Origin: an uncultured Prevotella sp. | Lineage (GTDB): Bacteria > Bacteroidota > Bacteroidia > Bacteroidales > Bacteroidaceae | Assembly: GCA_900314935.1 (NCBI GenBank) | Contig: OMXE01000005.1 | Span: 62,001-126,000, forward strand | Direction of reading: 5' to 3' | Length of the DNA: 64,000 nucleotides | Shown: positions 45,410 through 53,587 of the stretch, piece by piece | How positions within the stretch are numbered: position 1 is the stretch's first letter | How the letters are laid out: each line of letters starts with the position of its first letter | Notes under the pieces: generated by a model | Database searches by the model: none | Seen by the model: only the letters and a program-made list of their open reading frames with translations | What the model was told of the DNA's origin: nothing | Program-made: the position numbers and the translations under genes

Positions 45410-46972
45410 ATGAAGAAGATATTGATATCTTTGGCAGGGATGATGGCACTGGTGGCCTGCGGGGGTAGTCCCTCGGCAGAGTTGTTGCATCAGGCCTTCG
45501 AGGTCGTGGAGAGCCGCCCCGACTCAACATCGGTGATTTTGAAAACACTGGACGTGGCATCGTTGACGGAAGAAGAGCAGGCGGACTATGGTCTGCTAAT
45601 GACGATGGTGGATATCAAGACGCGCCACGAGCAGATCACAAATGACTCGATGATTGCGTCAAGCGTCAGGTACTACGACCAGCACGGTGACAAGTGGCAT
45701 CAGGCGATGGCCTATCACTATCGAGGTGTCGTGAAATATGCTTTGAACAATATCCCCGAGGCCATCAAAGATTTAAAGAGAGCTGAGACAATGGCCGAAA
45801 CTTTAGATGACGAACTACTACGGAATAAGATTTACGAACGACTGGCATATTGCAACTACAAGAACAATAATTTCCCATTGGTACTGAAATACTCAAAGAA
45901 ACTGTTGGACAGCAGCAAGAAAATGAATGATAGCATGATGGTGGCACGTAGTTATATGATGGTGGCATCGGGCTTTGCCAATATGGAGGAAATGGATAGT
46001 GCACGCATCTATATACTGAACAGTTTGGACTGGATAGACGCTGTGGACTCGTTGACACAAAATGAGATAATATGTAATGTTGCTGCGATGTACCAAGAGA
46101 CGGGAGATGTGGAGAAGGCTGAGCAATATTTGACAGATTGGGTGCTCAACCACGCTAACGGGTTTGGTTATATCACCTTGGCACACATTCGTCAGAAGCA
46201 AGGGAAATATGAAGAGGCTGTCACACATGCAAAAAAGGCTTTAGGGTGTATGGACCAAAAGAATTATATACATTCACTAGAATTATTGGCTGAACTCTAT
46301 AGTCAGATGGGCGACAGCAGTCAGGCTTACGCCATGCAGCGGCGAAGCAAGGAGTTCGCTGACTCGCTGGCATCGGCCAACAAGGCAAGCCAGATGGCTG
46401 ACTGGCAGATGAAGTTCGACGAACAGCAAATGAAAGAGGCATCCGACAGGAAGAGCAGGTGGCTGCTGTTTAGCGTGGTGTTGGCGGTGGTTATGGTTGC
46501 TGTGGGCTGGTGGTGGCATCGCAGGAAGATGCGCACCTTCGGTAGCATCATCGACACGAATGTACGCCAGATAGCGGCTCAAAAGCAGGAGATAGCACGG
46601 ATAGAGGCCACGGGCACCCAGAACAGTCGACAGATAGAGGAACTGAAGCGCCAGGTGGCCGAGCAACAGGAACAGTTGTCGGCCCGCTTGCATGTGGGAA
46701 CGAAACTCTACGACCGTTTGCGTCAGGGCGAGGCTATCAGTGAGGCTACAGGTAAGGACCTACAGTGCTTGGTGGAGTACTACGCACTGCTGCGCCCCAT
46801 GCAGTGGTATCAGTGGGAACAGCGCTACCATGCCCTGACACCGAAGCAGGTCGCCTTCCTCATCCTTCAGGATGAACTGCACAGCACTGATGACCAGATA
46901 GCCCGCGCCCTCGGCATCACCGAAAGTACCGTCCGCGTCGTCCGCTCAAGGATCAAAGGAAGGGAGAAATAA
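45410..46972 (+). CDS. TPR-transmembrane-HTH regulator with lipobox-like signal
   Basis: A 520-residue protein. MKKILISLAGMMALVACGGS is a lipoprotein-type signal (Cys17). Residues about 55-330 are tetratricopeptide-type helical repeats (WHQAMAYHYRGVVKYALNNIPEAIKDLKRAE, MYQETGDVEKAEQYLTDWV, RQKQGKYEEAVTHAKKAL), residues 351-369 a membrane helix (WLLFSVVLAVVMVAVGWWW), 380-430 a coiled coil and 475-520 a helix-turn-helix (LTPKQVAFLILQDELHSTDDQIARALGITESTVRVVRSRI). It would sense a signal outside the membrane and act on DNA inside. Divergent placement suggests it controls the operon at 36964-45146. Confidence 0.82.
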   Translation: MKKILISLAGMMALVACGGSPSAELLHQAFEVVESRPDSTSVILKTLDVASLTEEEQADYGLLMTMVDIKTRHEQITNDSMIASSVRYYDQHGDKWHQAMAYHYRGVVKYALNNIPEAIKDLKRAETMAETLDDELLRNKIYERLAYCNYKNNNFPLVLKYSKKLLDSSKKMNDSMMVARSYMMVASGFANMEEMDSARIYILNSLDWIDAVDSLTQNEIICNVAAMYQETGDVEKAEQYLTDWVLNHANGFGYITLAHIRQKQGKYEEAVTHAKKALGCMDQKNYIHSLELLAELYSQMGDSSQAYAMQRRSKEFADSLASANKASQMADWQMKFDEQQMKEASDRKSRWLLFSVVLAVVMVAVGWWWHRRKMRTFGSIIDTNVRQIAAQKQEIARIEATGTQNSRQIEELKRQVAEQQEQLSARLHVGTKLYDRLRQGEAISEATGKDLQCLVEYYALLRPMQWYQWEQRYHALTPKQVAFLILQDELHSTDDQIARALGITESTVRVVRSRIKGREK

Positions 46973-46973
46973 C

Positions 46974-47123
46974 ACCTTCTTCCTCATCCTCTACGAAATG
47001 GGTATGGACGATAAGGCCGTACGTCGCATCATGGGCATCACTCAAGAATGCAAACGATATTACAATATCCATCAAAGCAATAGTAACTTGAATTATATGA
47101 ATATCCAATTTATGGATATTTAA
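46974..47123 (+). pseudogene. Remnant of a second regulator's HTH domain
   Basis: A frame starting right after the previous stop, shifted by one base, reads TFFLILYEMGMDDKAVRRIM and then GITQEC, before drifting to stop at 47121-47123. It aligns well with FLILQDELHSTDDQIARALG and ITES in the regulator just upstream. There is no start region, so this is the 3' end of a lost paralogue, perhaps left by deletion between tandem copies or by island insertion. Confidence 0.65.
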
Positions 47124-47132
47124 CAATATATT

Positions 47133-47164
47133 TTAGCAAATACAAGAAAAATGAATTACTTTTG
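47133..47164 (+). promoter_or_regulatory. Promoter of the candidate retron
   Basis: TTAG (47133-47136), 20 bases, TACTTTTG (47157-47164); the -33 element has one mismatch. Predicted transcript start near 47171. Confidence 0.7.
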
Positions 47165-47170
47165 CAATCT

Positions 47171-47450
47171 CGCTCTTTGAAATGATAAATAGTCACGCAG
47201 TGCTTAGTTCATGAAGTGAATTAAGTTTCACAACCGAAAAGGTCTTTGGCCCCATTAGGAATGCCTAATCGCTCTTGTTCGAGACTTGCATCTCGTTCAT
47301 GGCACTTTGGCAGAAGAGTTGATTCGACAGAAACGATGAGTCGTTAATTGTCATTGATTAATTCAATTGTGTCTATTCTTGAAGCTTATGGACACGGAAT
47401 AAGGGGGATGGAACAGGAACAGCGCATATAGGACATTGCGTGACGTCGCA
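47171..47450 (+). ncRNA. Candidate retron msr-msd RNA
   Basis: GTCACGCAGTG (47192-47202) can pair with CATTGCGTGAC (47434-47444) over 11 bp with one G-U pair, closing a region of about 250 bases as the a1/a2 repeats of retrons do. Right after a1 comes CTTAG (G at 47207), like the branching-guanosine context of retron Ec86. Inside are short hairpins: GTGAA/TTCAC (47216-47231), ATTAGG/CCTAAT (47254-47269), CGAGA/TCTCG (47280-47295), AACGA/TCGTT within GACA/TGTC (47326-47352), ATTGA/TCAAT (47353-47367) and GTGTC/GACAC (47369-47395). Two more hairpins with ACGTC loops follow (47436-47451 and 47461-47474), the first competing with a2. A reverse transcriptase with retron motifs follows downstream. 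Exact ends and msr/msd limits are inferred. Confidence 0.62.
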
Positions 47451-47507
47451 AATAGGACACGGGCTACGTCGCCCTAATTTAAACTTAAAATTTAAACGTG
47501 TTCTAAT

Positions 47508-47756
47508 ATGCGTAAATTATTTTTTTATCATGAGGAGCAGAAACTAGGTTTCGGGCTCCATGGCTCAGAGAGCCGTTGTTCCATCTCCAGCAAGAGAGTC
47601 GTTCTTTTATTAAATGGTAAGAAGAGAGGTCGTAAAAGACTCGGCGCAATCTTCAAGAGTATTGGAAAGTTTGTACTTAAAGTAATTGATTTAGTTCTAC
47701 TCTTTGGTCCACTTTTCGAACTTACATTGATAATTGCAAAATGGCTAGGCTGGTAA
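47508..47756 (+). CDS. Small membrane protein between candidate retron RNA and RT
   Basis: An 82-residue protein. The first 30 residues are polar, a basic stretch follows (NGKKRGRKRLGAIFKSIGKF), then a hydrophobic C-terminus (VLKVIDLVLLFGPLFELTLIIAKWLGW) that can form one membrane helix or hairpin. No family is recognised. It sits between the structured RNA and the RT gene (19 bases before its start) on the same strand, so it may be the effector; several retrons use membrane-acting effectors. Being short and AT-rich, it could also be a chance frame. Confidence 0.6.
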   Translation: MRKLFFYHEEQKLGFGLHGSESRCSISSKRVVLLLNGKKRGRKRLGAIFKSIGKFVLKVIDLVLLFGPLFELTLIIAKWLGW

Positions 47757-47775
47757 CATCCCTACTTATTTTTTT

Positions 47776-48642
47776 ATGCTCATTCAGAAAAACGATATTT
47801 TATGTTCTTACGTTCTACACAAAAGTGTAGAGCGTGTGAAATTTATAGTTGAGCATCCAAAAGAGTTTTATACGGAGTTCCACCGCTATAAAACAGACAA
47901 ACTAGGAAACAAAAAACTGAATAAACCACAGTATATAGCAAGGTTTGGGGAATTCTGGACAAGGGTTATTAATCCTCCCAGAGATGAACTGAAAGAAATT
48001 CAAAAGCGAATCAACAAATATTTGGTGGATAATATTCAGATGCCGGAGTATGCGTTTGGAGGAATCAAATCTCGTGATAATATCCGTAATGCTCGTTTCC
48101 ATAAAGGACAGAAATATATATTTCAGACTGATCTGAAAGATTTCTTTCCAAATATTACCCATAAAAAAGTATATGAAATGTTTGTAAGAGTTGGGTTCTC
48201 TTATGACGTTTCATCTATGCTAACAAAGCTGACAACCTATAATGGGCATCTCCCTCAAGGTGCTCCTACATCAACAACCATCGCCAATCTGGTATTTATG
48301 CCAACAGGGCAGGTATTACAATCAATAGCAAAACGTGAGGGATTGCGTTTTACAACATTTGTAGATGACGTGACCATGTCATCACAAACAGACTTTAAAC
48401 ATGTAGTGCCGGAGATAATAGATACAATTACTTCCAGTGGATTTAAGATTAGCCAAGGTAAAACAACATATAAATCAGGAATTACAGATATAACAGGAGT
48501 AAGGATGCTAAATAACTCTCTGACTGTTACTGATAAGTATATTGCTGCCATCGAAAAGGAGGTGGATAAATCCTCACCGAGGGCAAAGGGATTACTAAAC
48601 TATAAAGAGCGAATAAAGATACTTTCAAAGTCAAAAAACTAA
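47776..48642 (+). CDS. Retron-type reverse transcriptase
   Basis: A 288-residue RNA-directed DNA polymerase. Motifs in order: NARFH (105-109, the NAxxH retron motif), TDLKDFFPNI (118-127, first catalytic aspartate), LPQGAPTSTTIANLVF (159-174), FVDDV (195-199; FVDD instead of the usual YADD), GFKISQGKT (222-230) and ITGVRM (239-244, the VTG motif of retron RTs). The size and absence of fused maturase or integrase domains fit retrons rather than group II introns. It would reverse-transcribe the RNA upstream into msDNA. Convergent with the CBASS operon, whose last gene ends 32 bases away. Confidence 0.85.
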   Translation: MLIQKNDILCSYVLHKSVERVKFIVEHPKEFYTEFHRYKTDKLGNKKLNKPQYIARFGEFWTRVINPPRDELKEIQKRINKYLVDNIQMPEYAFGGIKSRDNIRNARFHKGQKYIFQTDLKDFFPNITHKKVYEMFVRVGFSYDVSSMLTKLTTYNGHLPQGAPTSTTIANLVFMPTGQVLQSIAKREGLRFTTFVDDVTMSSQTDFKHVVPEIIDTITSSGFKISQGKTTYKSGITDITGVRMLNNSLTVTDKYIAAIEKEVDKSSPRAKGLLNYKERIKILSKSKN

Positions 48643-48674
48643 TATTATGAAACATTTTTCTATAAACTTAATCT

Positions 48675-49493
48675 TTACTTACCTCTTGCTAAATCATAAA
48701 GATATTGACCATCGTCTTCCATCTCTCCAGATTTTGTTCCATCTGGAAAATACAGCGTACCATCTCTAAATTGGGGGCGTGACGCTTTTATTTTTTCATT
48801 AAAGATTTCATCAATATCATCATTCGTTGCATAATTCAACGCAACATTTGTACCTTGTTCACGTTCCATCTCAAGATTAATACCAAATCCCCAAAGCAGA
48901 AGTTTCTCCCCAAGCACAGAAAGTATATACTTGTTTGAACCATTAGCATCAAGTGTTTGTAATATCAAGGCTCCTGTTGAATAAAGTAACTCTGTATCTC
49001 CACTCTCATCATAAAATGGAACTCTATAACGTGGTAGCTCCTTCAAATCAATATACGGAATTCTTTCAAGCATGGAAGAAAGACGGAAGAAATCCTCTAT
49101 ACTAATGAATTTATGTATTTTTGCAATTGTCAATCTCGCTAATGTCGTCTCTTTGTTGATATTATCCAGCCTATCAACCATCCCCAAAATTACATTACCA
49201 GAGAAGTCTTCTGCTTTTTCTTGTATTTCTTGGCAGAACTTATGCCTCTCATCGGGAGTTGTGTCAACAAGTTCATACAAGTAATAAGCATATTTACGAA
49301 AAAATTCACTCTCTTTATAGTCAGATATTGCTTGTGCCTCTGATTCTATAGCACCTACGACATCACTTGTTACAAGCTTAAGAAGTGCGAAGATTTGATC
49401 TTTTATTGGTCTCTTCTTCGCATCTTTTATATCCTGTAGCGATACACTGTTTAGTGACTGCTCAACTATTTTTGATAATGATTCTGCTGTCAT
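48675..49493 (-). CDS. Unknown protein at the end of the CBASS operon
   Basis: A 272-residue protein I do not recognise. The N-terminal 150 residues are predicted mainly helical (LSKIVEQSLNSVSLQDIKDAKKRPIKDQIFALLKLVTSDVVGAIESEAQAISDY, HKFCQEIQEKAEDF); the rest is mixed (YIDLKELPRYRVPFYDESGDTELLYSTGALILQTLDANG; LYFPDGTKSGEMEDDGQYLYDLARGK). No signal peptide or membrane helix. It lies 97 bases after the TIR-STING gene on the same strand, a larger gap than the others in the operon. It may be an accessory or immunity-type protein, or unrelated. Confidence 0.6.
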   Translation of the reverse strand: MTAESLSKIVEQSLNSVSLQDIKDAKKRPIKDQIFALLKLVTSDVVGAIESEAQAISDYKESEFFRKYAYYLYELVDTTPDERHKFCQEIQEKAEDFSGNVILGMVDRLDNINKETTLARLTIAKIHKFISIEDFFRLSSMLERIPYIDLKELPRYRVPFYDESGDTELLYSTGALILQTLDANGSNKYILSVLGEKLLLWGFGINLEMEREQGTNVALNYATNDDIDEIFNEKIKASRPQFRDGTLYFPDGTKSGEMEDDGQYLYDLARGK

Positions 49494-49590
49494 TATATTA
49501 TCATTCTATTATATCAAAAACTAATTAAAGCCTCAATGTTTTATCCTAATAATCATATTTCCCACTGGTCTACTTTTGCAGTCCTCTGCC

Positions 49591-50538
49591 TTATTCGTGG
49601 ACTATTTCAACACAACTCTTACAGAAAGCATCCTGCGAAATAAGGAACTGCAAGACATTTTCAAAATTAGCCATTTCGTGCTCTTCCGCAAGTTGCTGTT
49701 CTTCCGATTTACCAAGATGTCCTTTTCGGAAATATAAATCTATCGCTCTATCTATGCCGTTCAATGTCGTTGGCATATCATAAATCTCAAGAGCATCACC
49801 TTCTTCTATAGTACTGACATGAATTGGAAAAGAGCGATGTATTGTTTGTAATTGATTTTCATCAAAACCTTGATTCCTGTAATAAATTGTAGCGCGGCTT
49901 TTAATATCAGCATCTAAATCAGAAGGAATTACAATCTTCAACTTAGCTGAAACATACTTCTTTCCTCCAACCTCCAAGTTCTTAGTGTTCTGGCTTATCC
50001 AACCAGCTACAAGCTTAACAAAGTTGTCAAAATATCCTATAGCTAACACTGTCGATGGAAGCATTCCTAACTGTCCTAATCGAACTGAATCATCCATTCG
50101 TTTTTTTACGCACAGCAATATCTCGTCTAAGCTGTCCTTATCTATTTTTTTTATACCCTTAGCATCTGTAATCGTTTTATAACAAGGAATAGTTATGCCC
50201 AACAAGTCAGAAGGAAGATGACATCCGTCTTCTTGGATAACAAATGCCCGTTCCTTGCCTACACGTCCTAAAAAAAGACCGAATTCAAACATAACATTGT
50301 CTCGAGGTGTGTCGAATATTTTGTGACGAACTATGGTCTCATCATCAGAAGAGAATATCATCACGCCAAAATCAAATAAACTTGCAGCCTTTAAAAGAGT
50401 TTCTAAGAAATTCTCATTGGCTTTAAAAACATCTTCATTCCATACGATACAATCATAGTCTGTTGAAAGATAATCTTTAACAAGTTTTGTCACTTCTAAT
50501 CCTTCTGTAGAGGATCCAATAAATACTCTTGGTTTCAT
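49591..50538 (-). CDS. TIR-STING effector (CBASS)
   Basis: A 315-residue protein. Residues 1-140 are a TIR-like NADase domain: RVFIGSSTEGLEVTKLVKDY at the start, then RDNVMFEFGLFLGRVGKERAFV with the candidate catalytic Glu85. Residues about 155-315 resemble the prokaryotic STING domain (LPSTVLAIGYFDNFVKLV at 160-174, VSAKLKIVIPSDL, and a helical C-terminus). In STING-type CBASS, a cyclic dinucleotide (c-di-GMP in studied cases) makes TIR-STING form filaments that destroy NAD+. The gene starts 9 bases after the CD-NTase stop, which strongly supports this reading. Alternative: another cyclic-nucleotide-binding TIR effector. Confidence 0.83.
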   Translation of the reverse strand: MKPRVFIGSSTEGLEVTKLVKDYLSTDYDCIVWNEDVFKANENFLETLLKAASLFDFGVMIFSSDDETIVRHKIFDTPRDNVMFEFGLFLGRVGKERAFVIQEDGCHLPSDLLGITIPCYKTITDAKGIKKIDKDSLDEILLCVKKRMDDSVRLGQLGMLPSTVLAIGYFDNFVKLVAGWISQNTKNLEVGGKKYVSAKLKIVIPSDLDADIKSRATIYYRNQGFDENQLQTIHRSFPIHVSTIEEGDALEIYDMPTTLNGIDRAIDLYFRKGHLGKSEEQQLAEEHEMANFENVLQFLISQDAFCKSCVEIVHE

Positions 50539-50547
50539 ATCGCCTTT

Positions 50548-51588
50548 TTATTTTAGATCACAACTAATATGGTATACCTCATCTTCAAGTAACTTTAAGG
50601 CTTCCACTTTATCAGACTTTCCTTTGAAAACGAATTCGTTTCCTACTACAGAAGTCAATTGTTCTGCTGTCCCATCTTTCCACAAATGATACATCTTGCT
50701 CCATAGAAGGCTAACCAATTCTTTATACTCTTTATCTTGATACTCCTGAATTGGAATATCATAACATATTGCATTGATTTCAAAACTTGTCAAATCAATA
50801 ACTTTATTTGAGTCTGAACGTACATTCTTAAGGAATCGAATCATACGTTTTAATCGGCCATTTGTCGCAGCACTCCTACTGTTGAGACGTGAAATACTTA
50901 AAAACGGATAATCAGGGCCTATATCTGTATTAGTATCTTTATTGTAAATGCTAATAGCCCTATTAGTCTCAACTTCCCCATGAAGTACATAGTAATATGA
51001 ATCATACCAGCAAGATGTTACAATGTCAACATCACGATGAAGATTCTGGTTGGTTATCTTTACAGATTTAGGTTTTGACGTATTGCAAATGACATATTTG
51101 CTCTTCATTATACGTTCAATGTCTAATCGTAATGAACGCAAATCTTGATAGCAATTCCCATGATAGGCAGAAAACCGATTGTTATATGACCTCAGATAAT
51201 CAAGTTCAGTATAGGTATGGCCGGATGGATTATCAAGTTCATTTCGAACTCTGTTTATATCCGTGTGATGAAACTTTGTGCAGAGCACAAGCAAATCAAT
51301 ATCACTCGCCCCCTTAATGTGTGTGTCAGTCATTATAGATCCTTGATATCTATAATCAACATCTGACAATTCTCTTTTCAAGTGTTCCTTTACGACTTCT
51401 CCTGCCTGTTTAGTCTTTTTGGTATACTCTTCGTCTACAGCCATCATAGCCATTCTAACATACTTTTGAGTATCACCCACGAGCCCTGCTGTCTCACGAT
51501 ATACCCTATCTTCAAATAATTGAGTTCTATCAGGGTTGTAACGAGACTTAAGGTTTCCTATTCTATTGTTATAATTGATTTCACTCAT
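50548..51588 (-). CDS. CD-NTase (cGAS/DncV-like nucleotidyltransferase)
   Basis: A 346-residue enzyme with the polymerase-beta-like nucleotidyltransferase signature of CD-NTases: GSIMTDTHIKGASDIDLLVL (GS at 83-84; Asp96 and Asp98) and a third aspartate in HRDVDIV (Asp188). The C-terminal half (NGRLKRMIRFLKNVRSD...FEINAICYDIP) is the helical OAS1-C-like part. It should make a cyclic oligonucleotide on phage infection; CD-NTases paired with STING are usually CdnE enzymes that produce c-di-GMP. The clade cannot be fixed by reading alone. It is upstream of the TIR-STING gene and 38 bases after rloB. Confidence 0.88.
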   Translation of the reverse strand: MSEINYNNRIGNLKSRYNPDRTQLFEDRVYRETAGLVGDTQKYVRMAMMAVDEEYTKKTKQAGEVVKEHLKRELSDVDYRYQGSIMTDTHIKGASDIDLLVLCTKFHHTDINRVRNELDNPSGHTYTELDYLRSYNNRFSAYHGNCYQDLRSLRLDIERIMKSKYVICNTSKPKSVKITNQNLHRDVDIVTSCWYDSYYYVLHGEVETNRAISIYNKDTNTDIGPDYPFLSISRLNSRSAATNGRLKRMIRFLKNVRSDSNKVIDLTSFEINAICYDIPIQEYQDKEYKELVSLLWSKMYHLWKDGTAEQLTSVVGNEFVFKGKSDKVEALKLLEDEVYHISCDLK

Positions 51589-51626
51589 ATGTTTTTTATC
51601 TATTTAGTTTTCCTTCAAGAAGATCT

Positions 51627-52232
51627 TTACCAATTCTCCAATATCTTCATTAGCCGTCCAAGTTCAGAGTATGTGTAATCTCTATCACTCGTCTGTTTCT
51701 CCTCCATAGAGTGATTGGCATTGGCTGTAGCAGCGGTAAGGCTTCCTCCATTTCTTTCAAAATAAGCGTGCAGTCCTTTGCTCTTCATGAAAAAGTCTAT
51801 CGTTTTCCGGTATTCTACACACAGGTTTAAATCTTTTAGTAGCGATTCTTGATCCTCGTATGGACGTGACGTGTAACGGAAATAATAGAGGAAGAACAGT
51901 TCTGTGCAGCGGTGAGTCTCGAAAAACTCGACTTCGCAGAATAAGCCTTTCTTAGGTTTGTTGATGGGGTTGGCATACCTCGCTTTCAACTTTTGATATT
52001 GGGAACGTTCGGGTTCCTTGTCCTTCGTGTCCATATCAATGATGCAGAAGATATGGTTGTAACCCATCGCAATACCCTCTTCTATCTTCGCTTCAAGTTC
52101 CTTGAGGTTTGTGTGCTTGGGATAGTCTGGTCTTATGGTAAGACGTTTGAATACATCGCATAAGGACTTGAAGTAGAAGAACTCGGTAGGGCCTTCACCC
52201 AAGATGAGTGCTGTCTGTCGTAGCTTTCCCAT
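51627..52232 (-). CDS. RloB / AbiLii-like protein
   Basis: A 201-residue protein with a TOPRIM-like start: ILGEGPTEFFYFKSL (Glu13, Glu17) and FCIIDMDTKD (Asp66, Asp68), then EFFETHRCTELFFLYYF, the family segment where RloB proteins carry an FExW-type motif. TOPRIM domains nick or cut nucleic acid with a metal ion. Its start is one base after the ATPase stop, so the two are translationally coupled, as in the lactococcal AbiL (AbiLi-AbiLii) and RloA-RloB pairs. The AriA-AriB (PARIS) pair has a comparable layout but a different TOPRIM family. Confidence 0.82.
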   Translation of the reverse strand: MGKLRQTALILGEGPTEFFYFKSLCDVFKRLTIRPDYPKHTNLKELEAKIEEGIAMGYNHIFCIIDMDTKDKEPERSQYQKLKARYANPINKPKKGLFCEVEFFETHRCTELFFLYYFRYTSRPYEDQESLLKDLNLCVEYRKTIDFFMKSKGLHAYFERNGGSLTAATANANHSMEEKQTSDRDYTYSELGRLMKILENW

Positions 52233-52233
52233 A

Positions 52234-53520
52234 TCAGTCCTCCAGATTTATAAAGATACTACCCAGTTCTGGCTTGGCTCCCAAACGGCCAATGCGATAA
52301 GAATTATATAGTGACAAATTCTTGTGCAAGCCGAATGAATCTCCACGAGAATACTCAGACGAAGCAGTTTCTTTGTTCTTCTCAACAAACCACACAACAC
52401 CTCTGTTCTCATTGATTAAATCCTGAGAAAGGAGTGTCGTTTCTTGACTGGTGATAATTAGTTGTGATTTCTCTGAGTTGAAAATGAAAACATTAAGATA
52501 GTAGTACAACAGGTCGTTGTGCAAATCCTCACCTAATTCATCTAGATAATATACATGCGAACTTGTTATCATATCATATAATGCATCCAAAATTTGTATG
52601 TATTTTAGAGTGCCTTTTGACTGCCATTTAAGAGGAACATCAAAATCGCCATTGATAGAATGATTGACAAACGCTATAGAATCAGCAGTCGGTTTAAGCA
52701 AGGTTTCCTTCATCTCTTCGGATAAATCTCCCTTTTGAATGATTTCACGAATATCTGCTGGTACATACCGATCTTCTACAATAGGTCGATACTCCAAAAT
52801 GTTTAGATCTGCCTTTTGTAGCATTGTGTTATAGAACTTACGCTTACTCTGATTATTATAAGCATCCTTTAATGTCTCAACAAATCCTTTTCGACTATGT
52901 CCATCACCATCCACTTCATGATAATTGTTCATAATCCAAGTATGGAGGACGTTGAACGGGGCTATGTCTTCTTTTAAGGCTGCTTTTCTGCAAACAGACA
53001 GAACACTGTGATTGTTCAGCGTGTTCTCGCGGATACTGTCTTGGGTCTTGACAAATAATTGCAAACTTGGACCGAACTTTATTTCTGCCTGTATATTCTC
53101 ACCTACAAAATGACGTTCATAGAACAAGGCCTTTGATTTGTTGGGATAATAGTACAGGTATTCACTCAAAATGTATTTCTCATTAAATGACACATCGTAG
53201 TCATATCTGATGCCATTAGCATAGAATGACACGTGCATTTCAATAGGATCATTCTTTGTGAGAATGAAGGGGATACTACGATCGATTCTTTCGTTAGCAT
53301 CTGATTTAGGCAATACCAGCAATCGAAATACTTGATTTAAGGCAATCAGCATATTAGACTTGCCAGAAGCATTTGGACCATACAGGATACCTAATTTATA
53401 CAAGAACACCCCTTCGGCAACTTCTGTTACAAGTTCCGATGAGGGACCCTTAGCCAAGAAACTCAATTCTTGCTTGTCGCGAATGGAAAGGTAATTCTTT
53501 ACCCAAAATTCTCTTATCAT
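52234..53520 (-). CDS. RloA / AbiLi-like AAA ATPase
   Basis: A 428-residue ATPase of the OLD/SMC-like AAA15/21 class. Walker A GPNASGKS (48-55), a signature-like SKGTLKY (301-307) and Walker B VYYLDELG (323-330) are visible, and the N-terminus MIREFWVKNYLSIRDKQELSF is the typical strand-turn of this group. It would sense infection and control the RloB toxin in an abortive-infection response. First gene of the five-gene minus-strand operon, 35 bases downstream of a consensus promoter. Confidence 0.86.
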   Translation of the reverse strand: MIREFWVKNYLSIRDKQELSFLAKGPSSELVTEVAEGVFLYKLGILYGPNASGKSNMLIALNQVFRLLVLPKSDANERIDRSIPFILTKNDPIEMHVSFYANGIRYDYDVSFNEKYILSEYLYYYPNKSKALFYERHFVGENIQAEIKFGPSLQLFVKTQDSIRENTLNNHSVLSVCRKAALKEDIAPFNVLHTWIMNNYHEVDGDGHSRKGFVETLKDAYNNQSKRKFYNTMLQKADLNILEYRPIVEDRYVPADIREIIQKGDLSEEMKETLLKPTADSIAFVNHSINGDFDVPLKWQSKGTLKYIQILDALYDMITSSHVYYLDELGEDLHNDLLYYYLNVFIFNSEKSQLIITSQETTLLSQDLINENRGVVWFVEKNKETASSEYSRGDSFGLHKNLSLYNSYRIGRLGAKPELGSIFINLED

Positions 53521-53555
53521 ACCACAATATTTTATCTATTATTGTAATCTTGCTA

Positions 53556-53587
53556 CAAAATTACATATTATTTTTCGTTTTTGCAAA
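53556..53587 (-). promoter_or_regulatory. Promoter of the defence operon
   Basis: Minus-strand TTTG (53584-53587), 20 bases, TAATTTTG (53556-53563): exact consensus. It can drive rloA-rloB-CD-NTase-TIR-STING and perhaps the last unknown gene. Confidence 0.88.

Noticed and set aside
47270..47300. TTCGAGAC resembling a tRNA T-arm
   Set aside because: No acceptor, D or anticodon stems can be assembled around it; it forms a hairpin of the candidate retron RNA.
49571..49578. Plus-strand TACTTTTG inside the gap after TIR-STING
   Set aside because: It would direct transcription antisense to the defence operon and lacks a TTTG partner at the usual distance.
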